NCBI RefSeq assembly: GCF_902506095.1
Contig: NZ_LR733293.1
Span: forward strand, 1,069,003 to 1,133,002
Direction: 5' to 3'
DNA: 64,000 nucleotides
Source of the DNA: Arthrobacter sp. 9AX
GTDB lineage: Bacteria > Actinomycetota > Actinomycetes > Actinomycetales > Micrococcaceae
Under the pieces are notes generated by a model, which saw only the letters and a list, made by a program, of their open reading frames with translations, had not been told where the DNA came from and did not search any database. A program made the translations under genes and the position numbers. Below are positions 34,577-42,113 of this stretch, in pieces (within the stretch, counting starts at the first letter, position 1; the number at the start of each line of letters is the position of its first letter).

Positions 34577-35470
34577 CTAGGCGCCGAACGGCAGCCGGGG
34601 ATCGATGTCCTGGCCGTCCCAGCTCTGGCGGACCCAGCCGTGGTGCGGGTCGTCGCTGATGAGCCACTCGCGGACCGGTCCCGGGCCGGCCATCACGTTC
34701 AGGTAGTACAGGTCGTAACCGGGTGCAGCCATGGCGGGTCCATGCCAGCCGTAGGGGACCAGGACGACGTCGCCCGTGCGCACCTCGGCGGACACATCGA
34801 TGGGGCGCTCGTCGGAGGCGTAGACGCGCTGGTAGCCGATGGCGTCGGCGTCGGCGGGCGCGGCCGAACCGGCTGCCACCTGCGTCTCGAAGTAGTAGAT
34901 CTCCTCCAGGTGCGTCTCGCCGTCCTTCTCCTCGTCGTGCTTGTGCGGGGGATAGGAGGACCAGTTGCCGGCCGGTGTGAGGACCTCGCACACGATGAAC
35001 CGGTCGGCTTCCAGTGCTGCCGGGGTGCCGAAGTTGTGGACCTGGCGGGAGCAGTTGCCCGCCCCGCGCAGCTCCACCGGCGTCTCGGCCGCGGTCACCA
35101 GCCGCGTGGGGTACGAGGCTTGGGCGGGTGCAGTGGCGACGGCCACCCGGCCGCCGTCGGCAGAGCTGATGGTTACCGCACGCCCTGTGCCGGAATAGAG
35201 GACGTCGGTGGGGCCGGAAAAAACTGACGCGCGGCCGTTGAGCTGGTATTCCGTGCCGTCCACGGTGGCGGTAAAGGATCCGTTGAGCGGAAGCACGATG
35301 CGTTCCTCGTCCGCTGCGTGGAGTTCGACGGCGGCGCCCGCGGCAAGGGTGGCCACCTTCAGTCCGGTGTGTGCCCACCCGTCCACCGCGAGGGAGGAAT
35401 CGGACGTTCCGAGGGAGACGTCCCACTTGCCGTCAGTGGCGGTACCGAGCGGGTAGACCCAGTTGGTCAT
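34577..35470 (-). CDS. iolB: 5-deoxy-glucuronate isomerase
   Basis: Isomerises 5-deoxy-glucuronate to 2-deoxy-5-keto-gluconate, between the IolD and IolC steps. A 297-residue bicupin with the diagnostic NWSSYPPHKHDEEKDGET and EEIYYFET region for metal binding, and a C-terminal DVVLVPYGWHGPAMAAPGYDLYYLNVMAGP. The start follows AAGGAG. It is missing from the rightward operon and instead follows the GntR gene by 17 bp, so its expression is tied to that regulator's transcript. Confidence 0.94.
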   Translation of the reverse strand: MTNWVYPLGTATDGKWDVSLGTSDSSLAVDGWAHTGLKVATLAAGAAVELHAADEERIVLPLNGSFTATVDGTEYQLNGRASVFSGPTDVLYSGTGRAVTISSADGGRVAVATAPAQASYPTRLVTAAETPVELRGAGNCSRQVHNFGTPAALEADRFIVCEVLTPAGNWSSYPPHKHDEEKDGETHLEEIYYFETQVAAGSAAPADADAIGYQRVYASDERPIDVSAEVRTGDVVLVPYGWHGPAMAAPGYDLYYLNVMAGPGPVREWLISDDPHHGWVRQSWDGQDIDPRLPFGA

Positions 35471-35487
35471 GGAGTTGGCTCCTTGTA

Positions 35488-36228
35488 TTAGCGCTGTACG
35501 AGTGTCATTTCAAAACTGTAGGAATCGGCTCGGTACACGTGGTGGCCTGTCTCGACGCGGCGGCCGGTATCGTCCACGGCGGTGCGTTCCATGGTGACCA
35601 GCGCTGATCCCGCCGAGGTATCCAGCATGGAGGCCTGGTAGTCGTTGGCCGTCATGGCCCCGATCCGTTGGGTGGCCAGGCGGAAGTTGACGCCGCCCCT
35701 GCGGAGGATGGAGTAGAGGCCCTCTGCCGACAGCATCGCCTCGTCCATGGCGGAGATGTCGTCGCGCACCCAGTTCTCCATGAGTGCCAGCGGTTTGCCG
35801 CCCACTTTCCGCAGCCGGGTGAAGTGGTAAACCTTCGAGCCTGCGGGCAGTTGGAGTGTGGCCAGGGTGGCGTCATCGGCCTCCACATGGGAGAAGCTCA
35901 GCACCTCGGTGGTGGGCTTCTTGCCGTTGTTGGTGAGGTCGTCGTAGAGACTCGACAGTTCCAGCGGACGGCGCACTTGGCTGGAGACCACCTGGGTCCC
36001 CACGCCGCGCTTGCGCACCAGCAGCCCGGACCGGACCAGCTCGTCCATCGCCTTGCGCATGGTGGGCCGGGAGAGGTTCAGCTGGGCGGCCAGATCGATC
36101 TCGTTGTCCAGCCTGCTCCCGGGTTCCAGGACGCCGCTGTAGATGGCTGCCTCAATGCCCTGCACCACCTGGTGGTAGAGGGGGACAGGGGAGGAGCGGT
36201 CGATGCTGAGACCCAGGTTGTTCGCCAC
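35488..36228 (-). CDS. GntR-family (HutC type) regulator, probable inositol regulator
   Basis: A 246-residue regulator with an N-terminal winged helix (VPLYHQVVQGIEAAIYSG, RLDNEIDLAAQLNLSRPTMRKAMDEL, LVRKRGVGTQV) and a C-terminal UTRA ligand domain ending in GHHVYRADSYSFEMTLVQR. GTG at 36228 was chosen because AGGAAC lies upstream and family members start close to the SSPVPLYHQ motif; the longer frame to 36360 adds an atypical 44 residues. It leads a unit with iolB and probably lacI. The likely effector is an inositol intermediate. Confidence 0.88.
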   Translation of the reverse strand: MANNLGLSIDRSSPVPLYHQVVQGIEAAIYSGVLEPGSRLDNEIDLAAQLNLSRPTMRKAMDELVRSGLLVRKRGVGTQVVSSQVRRPLELSSLYDDLTNNGKKPTTEVLSFSHVEADDATLATLQLPAGSKVYHFTRLRKVGGKPLALMENWVRDDISAMDEAMLSAEGLYSILRRGGVNFRLATQRIGAMTANDYQASMLDTSAGSALVTMERTAVDDTGRRVETGHHVYRADSYSFEMTLVQR

Positions 36229-36298
36229 GTTTACGTTCCTGTTCCTTGGTGGCAGTTTCGATCGTTCGGGCCTGTAAGCGCCGGCTGCTTTGCCACCA

Positions 36299-36320
36299 TA
36301 TGTTCTCTTGATAGGACATA
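36299..36320 (-). promoter_or_regulatory. Inverted repeat upstream of gntR, candidate autoregulatory operator
   Basis: TATGTTC-N8-GGACATA (6 of 7 positions symmetric), 71-92 bp upstream of the gntR GTG. TATGTC and GGACAT half-sites also occur near the iolC promoter (21521 and 21544), though with different spacing. Confidence 0.4.
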
Positions 36321-36425
36321 GTTCCTTCCTCGATCGTAGCAGGCCGGGTCGGCCGGTCAAGGGCTTCGCGCCGCTCGAGGAGGCGGATGTTGCGAATGAG
36401 ATTGTTCTGACATTAAGACTTTCTA

Positions 36426-36454
36426 TTGACGCGGCGATTAGAGCGCTCTAACGT
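36426..36454 (+). promoter_or_regulatory. iolT2 promoter with LacI-type operator
   Basis: TTGACG (36426-36431), a 17-base spacer and TAACGT (36449-36454). The spacer holds the perfect 14-bp palindrome TTAGAGCGCTCTAA (36438-36451), the CG-centred pattern of LacI-family operators. A bound repressor would block polymerase. Confidence 0.65.
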
Positions 36455-36514
36455 TAGTGCGACACATCACATTCGTGGCCGTACTTCCGGTCCCCAAGAA
36501 TCTGAGAGGCAACA

Positions 36515-37927
36515 ATGCTGTTGCAAAAACCGTCCCAAAGCGCCGCTGCCGGCCGGCACCGCGGCTACCTCGCCCGCCTTACCGTCATTTCCACCCTCGG
36601 CGGCCTGCTGTTTGGCTACGACACAGGTGTTATCTCCGGCGCCCTGCTCTATATGAACGACTCCCTGAACATGAACGCCGTCGAGGAAGCAACAGTGGTC
36701 AGTGCCCTGCTGTTCCCCGGCGCGGCAGTAGGCGCCCTGACCGGTGGCCGGATGGCGGATAAGCTCGGCCGCCGCGGGTCCCTGCTGGTATGCGCCCTGC
36801 TGTTCTTGCTCGGCGCGATCGGCTGCGCCATCGCACCCAACGTCTCCTTTATGATTGCCGCCCGCATCCTGCTGGGCCTTGGCGTTGGCGCAGCCGCCGT
36901 CACCTGCCCGCTGTACCTGGCGGAGATGGCGCCGGCCCACCTCCGTGGCCGCATGGTGACCATCAACGAACTGATGATCGTCACCGGGCAGATGCTGGCC
37001 TTTGCCATCAACGCCCTGCTGGACGCCTTGATCCATGACACCGAGGTCTGGCGCACCATGCTGGGGATCGCGTCGCTGCCCGCCCTGGCCCTGCTCGCCG
37101 GCATGCTGATGCTGCCTGAATCACCCCGCTGGTACGCCCTCCGCGGCCGGCTCGAGGACAGCCGCCGCGTCCTCACCATGAGCCGGAGCCCGGAAGAAGC
37201 AGCACGCGAGTTCGATGAAATCGCGCAGGCTGCGCAGACGGCGAAGGAGGAACGCGGCCACGCCTGGCGCGACCTCCGCGACAACCCGTGGATGCGGCGG
37301 CTGCTGTGGATCGGCATCGGCCTGGCCACCGTCCAGCAGGCCACCGGCATCAACACGGTCAACTACTACGCCCCCACCATCCTGGAAAAGAGCGGGCTGG
37401 GCGTCAGTGCCTCGCTGGTGGCCACCATCGGCGTGGGCGTGACCTCAGTGCTGATGACCATCCTGGGCATCTGGCTGCTGGGCTTCATCGGCCGGCGCAG
37501 GATGCTGGTCGTCGGCTTCTCCGGCGTGGTGGGCTCGCAGGCCCTGCTGGCTGTGGTGTTCCTGCTGCCCCAGTCCGATCTCGCCAGCTACACCATCCTC
37601 GCCGCCATGATGCTGTTCGTCGCGTTCGTCCAGTGCTTCATCGGCACCTGCGTCTGGCTGCTCCTGTCCGAGATGTTCCCGCTGGCCATCCGCGGTTTCG
37701 CCATGGGAATTGCGGTGTTCGCGCTCTGGACGGTCAACGCCGCCATCTCCTTCCTGTTCCCGATCGTCGTCGAGGCGCTGGGGTCCACCGGCACTTTCGG
37801 ACTGTTCGTCCTGGTCAACGTCGCTTCCCTCGCCTTCGTGATCAAGTGCGTCCCGGAAACCAAGGGCCACTCCCTGGAGGATCTGGAAGCGCATTTCCGC
37901 GAAGGCGTGGCGCCGGCCCGCGTCTAA
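36515..37927 (+). CDS. MFS sugar porter, second probable inositol transporter
   Basis: A 470-residue, 12-TM sugar porter: STLGGLLFGYDTGVISGALL (TM1), GGRMADKLGRRGS, PESPRWYALRG, QQATGINTVNYYAP and PETKGHSLEDLEAHF. It is the same family as the porter at 30163 but clearly diverged. It is divergent from gntR-iolB and has its own promoter with a LacI-type operator, so the two porters can be controlled separately. Inositol is inferred from context; another polyol is possible. Confidence 0.88.
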   Translation: MLLQKPSQSAAAGRHRGYLARLTVISTLGGLLFGYDTGVISGALLYMNDSLNMNAVEEATVVSALLFPGAAVGALTGGRMADKLGRRGSLLVCALLFLLGAIGCAIAPNVSFMIAARILLGLGVGAAAVTCPLYLAEMAPAHLRGRMVTINELMIVTGQMLAFAINALLDALIHDTEVWRTMLGIASLPALALLAGMLMLPESPRWYALRGRLEDSRRVLTMSRSPEEAAREFDEIAQAAQTAKEERGHAWRDLRDNPWMRRLLWIGIGLATVQQATGINTVNYYAPTILEKSGLGVSASLVATIGVGVTSVLMTILGIWLLGFIGRRRMLVVGFSGVVGSQALLAVVFLLPQSDLASYTILAAMMLFVAFVQCFIGTCVWLLLSEMFPLAIRGFAMGIAVFALWTVNAAISFLFPIVVEALGSTGTFGLFVLVNVASLAFVIKCVPETKGHSLEDLEAHFREGVAPARV

Positions 37928-37940
37928 CCGTCCCATCTTC

Positions 37941-38005
37941 GCAACGCGGGGTCAGATTCCGCCGTCTCCAGTGCTTGGGAGGGGCGCTGCCTGACCCCGC
38001 GTTGC
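37941..38005. repeat. 65-bp hairpin repeat, copy 2
   Basis: Perfect 15-bp inverted repeat GCAACGCGGGGTCAG / CTGACCCCGCGTTGC (37941-37955 and 37991-38005) around a 35-base loop. The 13 inner arm positions match the copy at 19943-20003 except the innermost base pair, which changed on both sides (C-G to G-C). Loop blocks CCGCC, TCCAG, TGGGA and GGGCGC are shared at the same positions. It lies just after the porter stop. Confidence 0.7.
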
Positions 38006-38099
38006 TGCCGGGCGGCGGGCAGGTTGCGCTGCCGGCAGCGGGCAAAGTGCCGGGCGCGGGTACAGGGAATGGACGACCGCGGCTGGCTAGGCTGGGTGC

Positions 38100-39224
38100 A
38101 TGACCAACCTTGGGCGCAGCCCCCGCAGCCTGGACGTGGAGGACCTGGCCAGCTTCGACCGGCTGCTCAGTGCCGGAGCCGAGGAAATGGACGGCTGGCA
38201 CGCCCAGTCCCTTGACCTCCGCGGACGGTCGGCGGTGCTGAGCCGGATCCGGGTTGCGGGCGCCATCTTCCTGGGCTGCACCTTCGACGACGGGATGGAG
38301 GACGCGCTTCGCCGCCGGGGCGCACTGATCTTCCCGCGGCTCGAAGGCATCCCGTTCAACCCGTACCGGGCAGGGTTGTACTCGCCCCAGGAGCTGTACG
38401 CCGGCCTCTCGGATTCGCCGTATGAGGACCTGCCGGACGCGCGGATCTACCAGTGGAGTATCGATCCCCGGCTGCGGCACCGGCTGGATGCAACGCTGGC
38501 CTCGGCGCTCCACGACCACGCCATCGGCGATGCGCTCGACGAGCTTTCCCGGCACGAGGGCTGGACGGGCCGGAAGATGGTGGGCGTGATGGGCGGGCAC
38601 GCCGCCCAGCGTGGCAGCACCGACTACGCCCAGGCCGCCATGCTGGGCAGGCTGCTGGCGCGGGACGGCCATGCCGTGGCCACAGGCGGCGGACCCGGCG
38701 CCATGGAGGCCGCCAACCTTGGCGCCTATCTCAGCCAGGCCGACGACGGCGCGCTGCGGGGAGCGCTGCAGGCCCTCGCCTCCATCCCGGGGTTCCGTCC
38801 CTCGGTGTCCGCGTGGGCGCGGGCGGCGGCTGCCGTCGTCGAACGCTATCCCGGCGGAACGCCGTCGCTGGGCATCCCCACCTGGTTCTACGGCCACGAG
38901 CCGCCCAACTACTTCGCCACGCATATTGCCAAATACTTTGCCAACGCCGTCCGGGAAGCCGTCCTGCTGGAACTCTGCCACGGCGGGATCGTGTTCCTGC
39001 CCGGAGCCGCGGGCACGGTCCAGGAGATCTTCCAGGATGCCTGCGAAAACTACTACGCGGCCGGGGTCAAGGTCACGCCGATGGTGCTGGTGGGCAAACA
39101 CCACTGGGAGCACCGGTACCCGGCGTGGCCCATGCTCCAGAGCCTGGCGGCCGGGCGGTCCATGGCAGACCGGATATTCCTGGTTGATTCAGTGGAGGAC
39201 GCAGCCGCTGTCCTGCGCGGCTGA
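38100..39224 (+). CDS. LOG-like Rossmann-fold nucleotide-binding protein
   Basis: A 374-residue protein whose C-terminal two thirds resemble the lysine-decarboxylase-like/LOG fold: MVGVMGGHAAQRGS, ATGGGPGAMEAANLGAYL and FLPGAAGTVQEIFQDA, the last close to the PGGxGTxxE motif of LOG phosphoribohydrolases (here GAAGT). It is about twice the usual LOG length, with an N-terminal extension of some 150 residues. Activity on nucleotides is likely but not proven. It stands alone after the repeat hairpin. Confidence 0.78.
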   Translation: MTNLGRSPRSLDVEDLASFDRLLSAGAEEMDGWHAQSLDLRGRSAVLSRIRVAGAIFLGCTFDDGMEDALRRRGALIFPRLEGIPFNPYRAGLYSPQELYAGLSDSPYEDLPDARIYQWSIDPRLRHRLDATLASALHDHAIGDALDELSRHEGWTGRKMVGVMGGHAAQRGSTDYAQAAMLGRLLARDGHAVATGGGPGAMEAANLGAYLSQADDGALRGALQALASIPGFRPSVSAWARAAAAVVERYPGGTPSLGIPTWFYGHEPPNYFATHIAKYFANAVREAVLLELCHGGIVFLPGAAGTVQEIFQDACENYYAAGVKVTPMVLVGKHHWEHRYPAWPMLQSLAAGRSMADRIFLVDSVEDAAAVLRG

Positions 39225-39295
39225 GGGCCTGACGGGCCTGTGGGACGTCGCCGGCTTGAGTGGCGTCACCGGCTGGCTGGCCAGGACGACACTGG

Positions 39296-40207
39296 TTACA
39301 GGTCCTTCCGGCACTGCGCCTTGCTCAGCTCGTGCAGGCCGTTGAGGTCCCCGGCGGACAGGCCCTCCGGAGTGCCGATCTCCGGGTACATCAGCTGGCT
39401 GAAATCCGTGACGTGGTCAAGCCCCATGACATGGCTGAGCTCGTGCAGGATCACGGCCGTGGCGTAGAGGTGGCCGTCCGGGTCCAGGAGTTCGTCGGCG
39501 ATCTGCGGCGCGTCCAGGTCCAGGCTGCCGGTCACAAAGGTCTTGGGGCCGTCGTCGTAGCTGTAATGCGTGCTGCCGCCGGTGCCGATCACTTTGCCCT
39601 TGAGCTGCGGCGCAACATCCGGGGTGGTCCAGGCGATGAGCAGCGGCGCCCAGCGCTCGCCGTAGGCATCCGGCTGGTACGGGGACCGCTGCGGTGAGGG
39701 CTGCTCGCTGGTGGTGCCGTCATAGACAAAGGTGATGCCGGTGGCAGCGGAAATGGTGGTGATCGCATCGGAAACCAGCTGCTGCGCACCGGCCGGTGCC
39801 AGGTCATCGCTGACCACATAGTGCAGCGGCCGGCAGGGGGAGTAGCCCACGGGACTGCCATCGCCGTTGACCGCCAGGAACTTGTACGAATCGCTTCCCA
39901 CCTGCGGCGCGACCGGCTCACCCAGGGGCGTGTCCGCTTCCTCGAATCCAGGCGGCGGCGCCTCGGTGCGCACCTCCGAAGGGGGCCGGGACGCGGCCTT
40001 GCCGGTGGACTGCGCTGATGGGTTCTGCTGGCCAGCCGGTCCGAGCCGGACATCAAGGAGGTCCTTGAACCAGGGTTTATCCAGCACGAGTGCTGCGCCG
40101 AAGAGCGCCGCCGAGAAGAGGGCCCCTGTGAGTGCGAACCCCAGGGCGCCGCGGGTGCTTCCGGGGCGCGCCCGCCTTCCGGCATGGCGCGGGGGTTGTT
40201 CCTCCAC
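39296..40207 (-). CDS. Membrane-anchored matrixin-like zinc metalloprotease
   Basis: A 303-residue protein with a cytoplasmic basic N-terminus, one membrane segment at about residues 20-42, a Pro/Ala/Ser-rich stalk (about 55-100), and an extracellular peptidase domain. The zinc motif HELSHVMGLDH (His255, Glu256, His259, His265) fits HExxHxxGxxH of metzincins, followed by QLMYPEI, which could be the Met-turn. Substrate unknown. It is convergent with the LOG-like gene, 71 bp apart. Confidence 0.85.
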   Translation of the reverse strand: MEEQPPRHAGRRARPGSTRGALGFALTGALFSAALFGAALVLDKPWFKDLLDVRLGPAGQQNPSAQSTGKAASRPPSEVRTEAPPPGFEEADTPLGEPVAPQVGSDSYKFLAVNGDGSPVGYSPCRPLHYVVSDDLAPAGAQQLVSDAITTISAATGITFVYDGTTSEQPSPQRSPYQPDAYGERWAPLLIAWTTPDVAPQLKGKVIGTGGSTHYSYDDGPKTFVTGSLDLDAPQIADELLDPDGHLYATAVILHELSHVMGLDHVTDFSQLMYPEIGTPEGLSAGDLNGLHELSKAQCRKDL

Positions 40208-40328
40208 TGCGGCATCCCCTCAGTCTGTCTCCGATGATCCATCGCTGCCAGCGGGACCTGCTGCTAGAGGAGCCTACTGCCTGAGAGCCTCTGCTGCTGA
40301 CCAACAGCGGTGCCAACCAACAGCTGCG

Positions 40329-41462
40329 CTAACCCACCACCGTGCCGAAAACGAGCCCCAGCAGGTAGGTCACGGCAGCGGCGCCCAGTCCGATTGCCAG
40401 CTGGCGCAGGCCGCGCGTCAGTGGTGAGGTGCCCGAGAGCAGGCCCACAATGCCGCCGGTGGCCAGCAGGGCGAGGCCCACCAGCACGCCGGCAACCACC
40501 AGGGCCGGCACTCCGGTGAGGCCAAACAGGAAGGGAAGGACAGGCACGATGGCGCCGGAAGCGAAGAAGCAGAAGCTGGACAGGGCCGCACCCCATGCGG
40601 TGCCCACGGCTTCGTGCTGGTCCTCGTCTTCGGGGAGTTCCGGCTGCAGCGACAGGCTGGGGTCACAGTCGCAGGACAGGCGGCCCATCCGCTCGGCCAC
40701 ACGGTGCTGCGCGGCCTCCTGGGTCATGCCGCGGGCCAGGTAAACGAGCAGCAGTTCGTTGTGTTCGAGGTCCAGTTTCGGCGCCGCTGCAAGCGTGACC
40801 TGGGTGGGCCGCGTGGCCGCGAGGAGCTCGCGCTGGGAGCGGACGGAAATGAATTCACCGGCACCCATGGACATCGCCCCGGCCAGCAGTCCGGCGATGC
40901 CGCTAAGCAACACCACGCTGCTGGCAACGCCGGACGCGGCCATGCCCATCACCAGGGACAGGTTGCTGACCAGGCCGTCGTTTGCGCCGAAGACGGCGGC
41001 GCGGAAGGTCCCGGCCAGCCGGTTGCGGCCGCGCGTGGCCAGTCCGCGGACCACTTCCTCGTGGATCTGCTCGTCGGCGGCCATCGCATCGGTGGCGTTG
41101 GGATCCTTGGCATAGGGGGAACGGCCTTCGGCGCGCTGGGCCAGGGCCAGGACGAAGACGGAGCCGAAGTGCCGGGCCAGGAAACCCAGCAGCTGGCTCC
41201 GGATGGACGCCGGCCGCGGTCTCCCTGCGTGCTCGCCCAGGAGGCGGAGCCAGTGTTCCTCGTGCCGGCCCTCCGCTTCGGCCAGGGCGAGCAGGATCTC
41301 CCGCTCTTCGCCCTGCCGGTTCTGCGCCAGGTCCCGGTAGACGGCGGCTTCGGCGCGTTCGTCGGCAAGGTACTGGCGCCAGCGCCGGATGTCCGACTGC
41401 ATGGGCTGGGATTCTTCCCGGGCGGGGGCATGCTGGCGGTCTGGATGGGCGTGCTGCGACAC
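40329..41462 (-). CDS. Ferritin-like/VIT1 fusion metal transporter
   Basis: A 377-residue protein. An N-terminal rubrerythrin-like helical domain (about residues 22-150; YLADERAEAAVYRDLA, EEREILLALAEAEGRHEEHW, with E...EExxH pairs) could bind Fe or Mn. It is joined to a VIT1/CCC1 domain of about five TM helices (FGANDGLVSNLSLVMG, GAMSMGAGEFISVRSQRELL). Such proteins move iron or manganese out of the cytoplasm. GTG at 41462 has AGGAG five bases upstream; ATG at 41402 (MQSDIRRW) is the alternative. A CDCD cluster lies in the soluble loop before the last helices. Confidence 0.87.
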   Translation of the reverse strand: MSQHAHPDRQHAPAREESQPMQSDIRRWRQYLADERAEAAVYRDLAQNRQGEEREILLALAEAEGRHEEHWLRLLGEHAGRPRPASIRSQLLGFLARHFGSVFVLALAQRAEGRSPYAKDPNATDAMAADEQIHEEVVRGLATRGRNRLAGTFRAAVFGANDGLVSNLSLVMGMAASGVASSVVLLSGIAGLLAGAMSMGAGEFISVRSQRELLAATRPTQVTLAAAPKLDLEHNELLLVYLARGMTQEAAQHRVAERMGRLSCDCDPSLSLQPELPEDEDQHEAVGTAWGAALSSFCFFASGAIVPVLPFLFGLTGVPALVVAGVLVGLALLATGGIVGLLSGTSPLTRGLRQLAIGLGAAAVTYLLGLVFGTVVG

Positions 41463-41715
41463 GAAAGCTCCTGGGCTGGACGGGACATGATGTGGCCCCA
41501 TTGCCCGGCCAGTTTACCGCGGAATTCCGCGGTTTTTCGGCTGGCGTCCCTCACTTCCGGGTTTCGGTGACCCTTAAAAACTGGCGTTGTGGAGACTGGC
41601 TGGTGCTGTCCGCGCACCCTTGACCGGGGCAGCGGGCGGTGCTGTGATGAAACTGTGGCGCCCGCCCCGCCCCATCACCAGAGCACGTCAGGTACGACCA
41701 AACGGAGGTAGCACA

Positions 41716-41940
41716 ATGAACACCACCGGACAGCACCCGGACATGCCCCACCTTGATTCCGTAGAAGCCGATCCCGCCTACGACTACGCCGAAGACGTGC
41801 CCGTCAGCGAAGAGGACTGGGACGCCGAGGACGAATTCCTGGACGGGGAGGAAGCAGTGGTCCAGGCACCCCCTGTGGTTAATGACGCCGAGGACCGGGT
41901 GGTCCCGCCGGACCCTGATGAGGTCCGCGAAACCGAGTAA
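41716..41940 (+). CDS. Small acidic protein of unknown function
   Basis: A 74-residue protein with a very acidic composition (about one third Asp/Glu, almost no Lys) and probably little structure. ATG at 41716 is preceded by a perfect GGAGG seven bases away, which supports expression. It is divergent from the metal transporter gene and ends 49 bp before a strong hairpin. No family recognised. Confidence 0.65.
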   Translation: MNTTGQHPDMPHLDSVEADPAYDYAEDVPVSEEDWDAEDEFLDGEEAVVQAPPVVNDAEDRVVPPDPDEVRETE

Positions 41941-41988
41941 CGCGCGCTGAATAACTGCACCGAACAGCGCAGCCTGAAGCAGAACGGC

Positions 41989-42039
41989 CGACGGCGGCAC
42001 TTTCCTTTCGCTGGCTACGAAAGGTAAGTGCCGCCGTCG
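41989..42039. terminator. Hairpin between the acidic-protein gene and the symporter gene
   Basis: A 22-bp stem (41989-42010 with 42018-42039, one mismatch) and loop CTGGCTA, between convergent genes. The outer arm CGACGGCGG/CCGCCGTCG is identical to that of the terminator at 20017-20062. The T-run is poor. Confidence 0.75.
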
Positions 42040-42113
42040 TGTCTGTCCTGGAAGCTGCCTGCCCCCGGGACCCCGGTCAGGTTTCCGGTGTTTAAGTTGG
42101 CCGCAGCGTTGCC

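Noticed and set aside
36229..36360. N-terminal extension of the GntR regulator to an ATG at 36360
   Set aside because: The added 44 residues are unlike the family and would cover the inverted repeat at 36299-36320; GTG at 36228 has a ribosome site.
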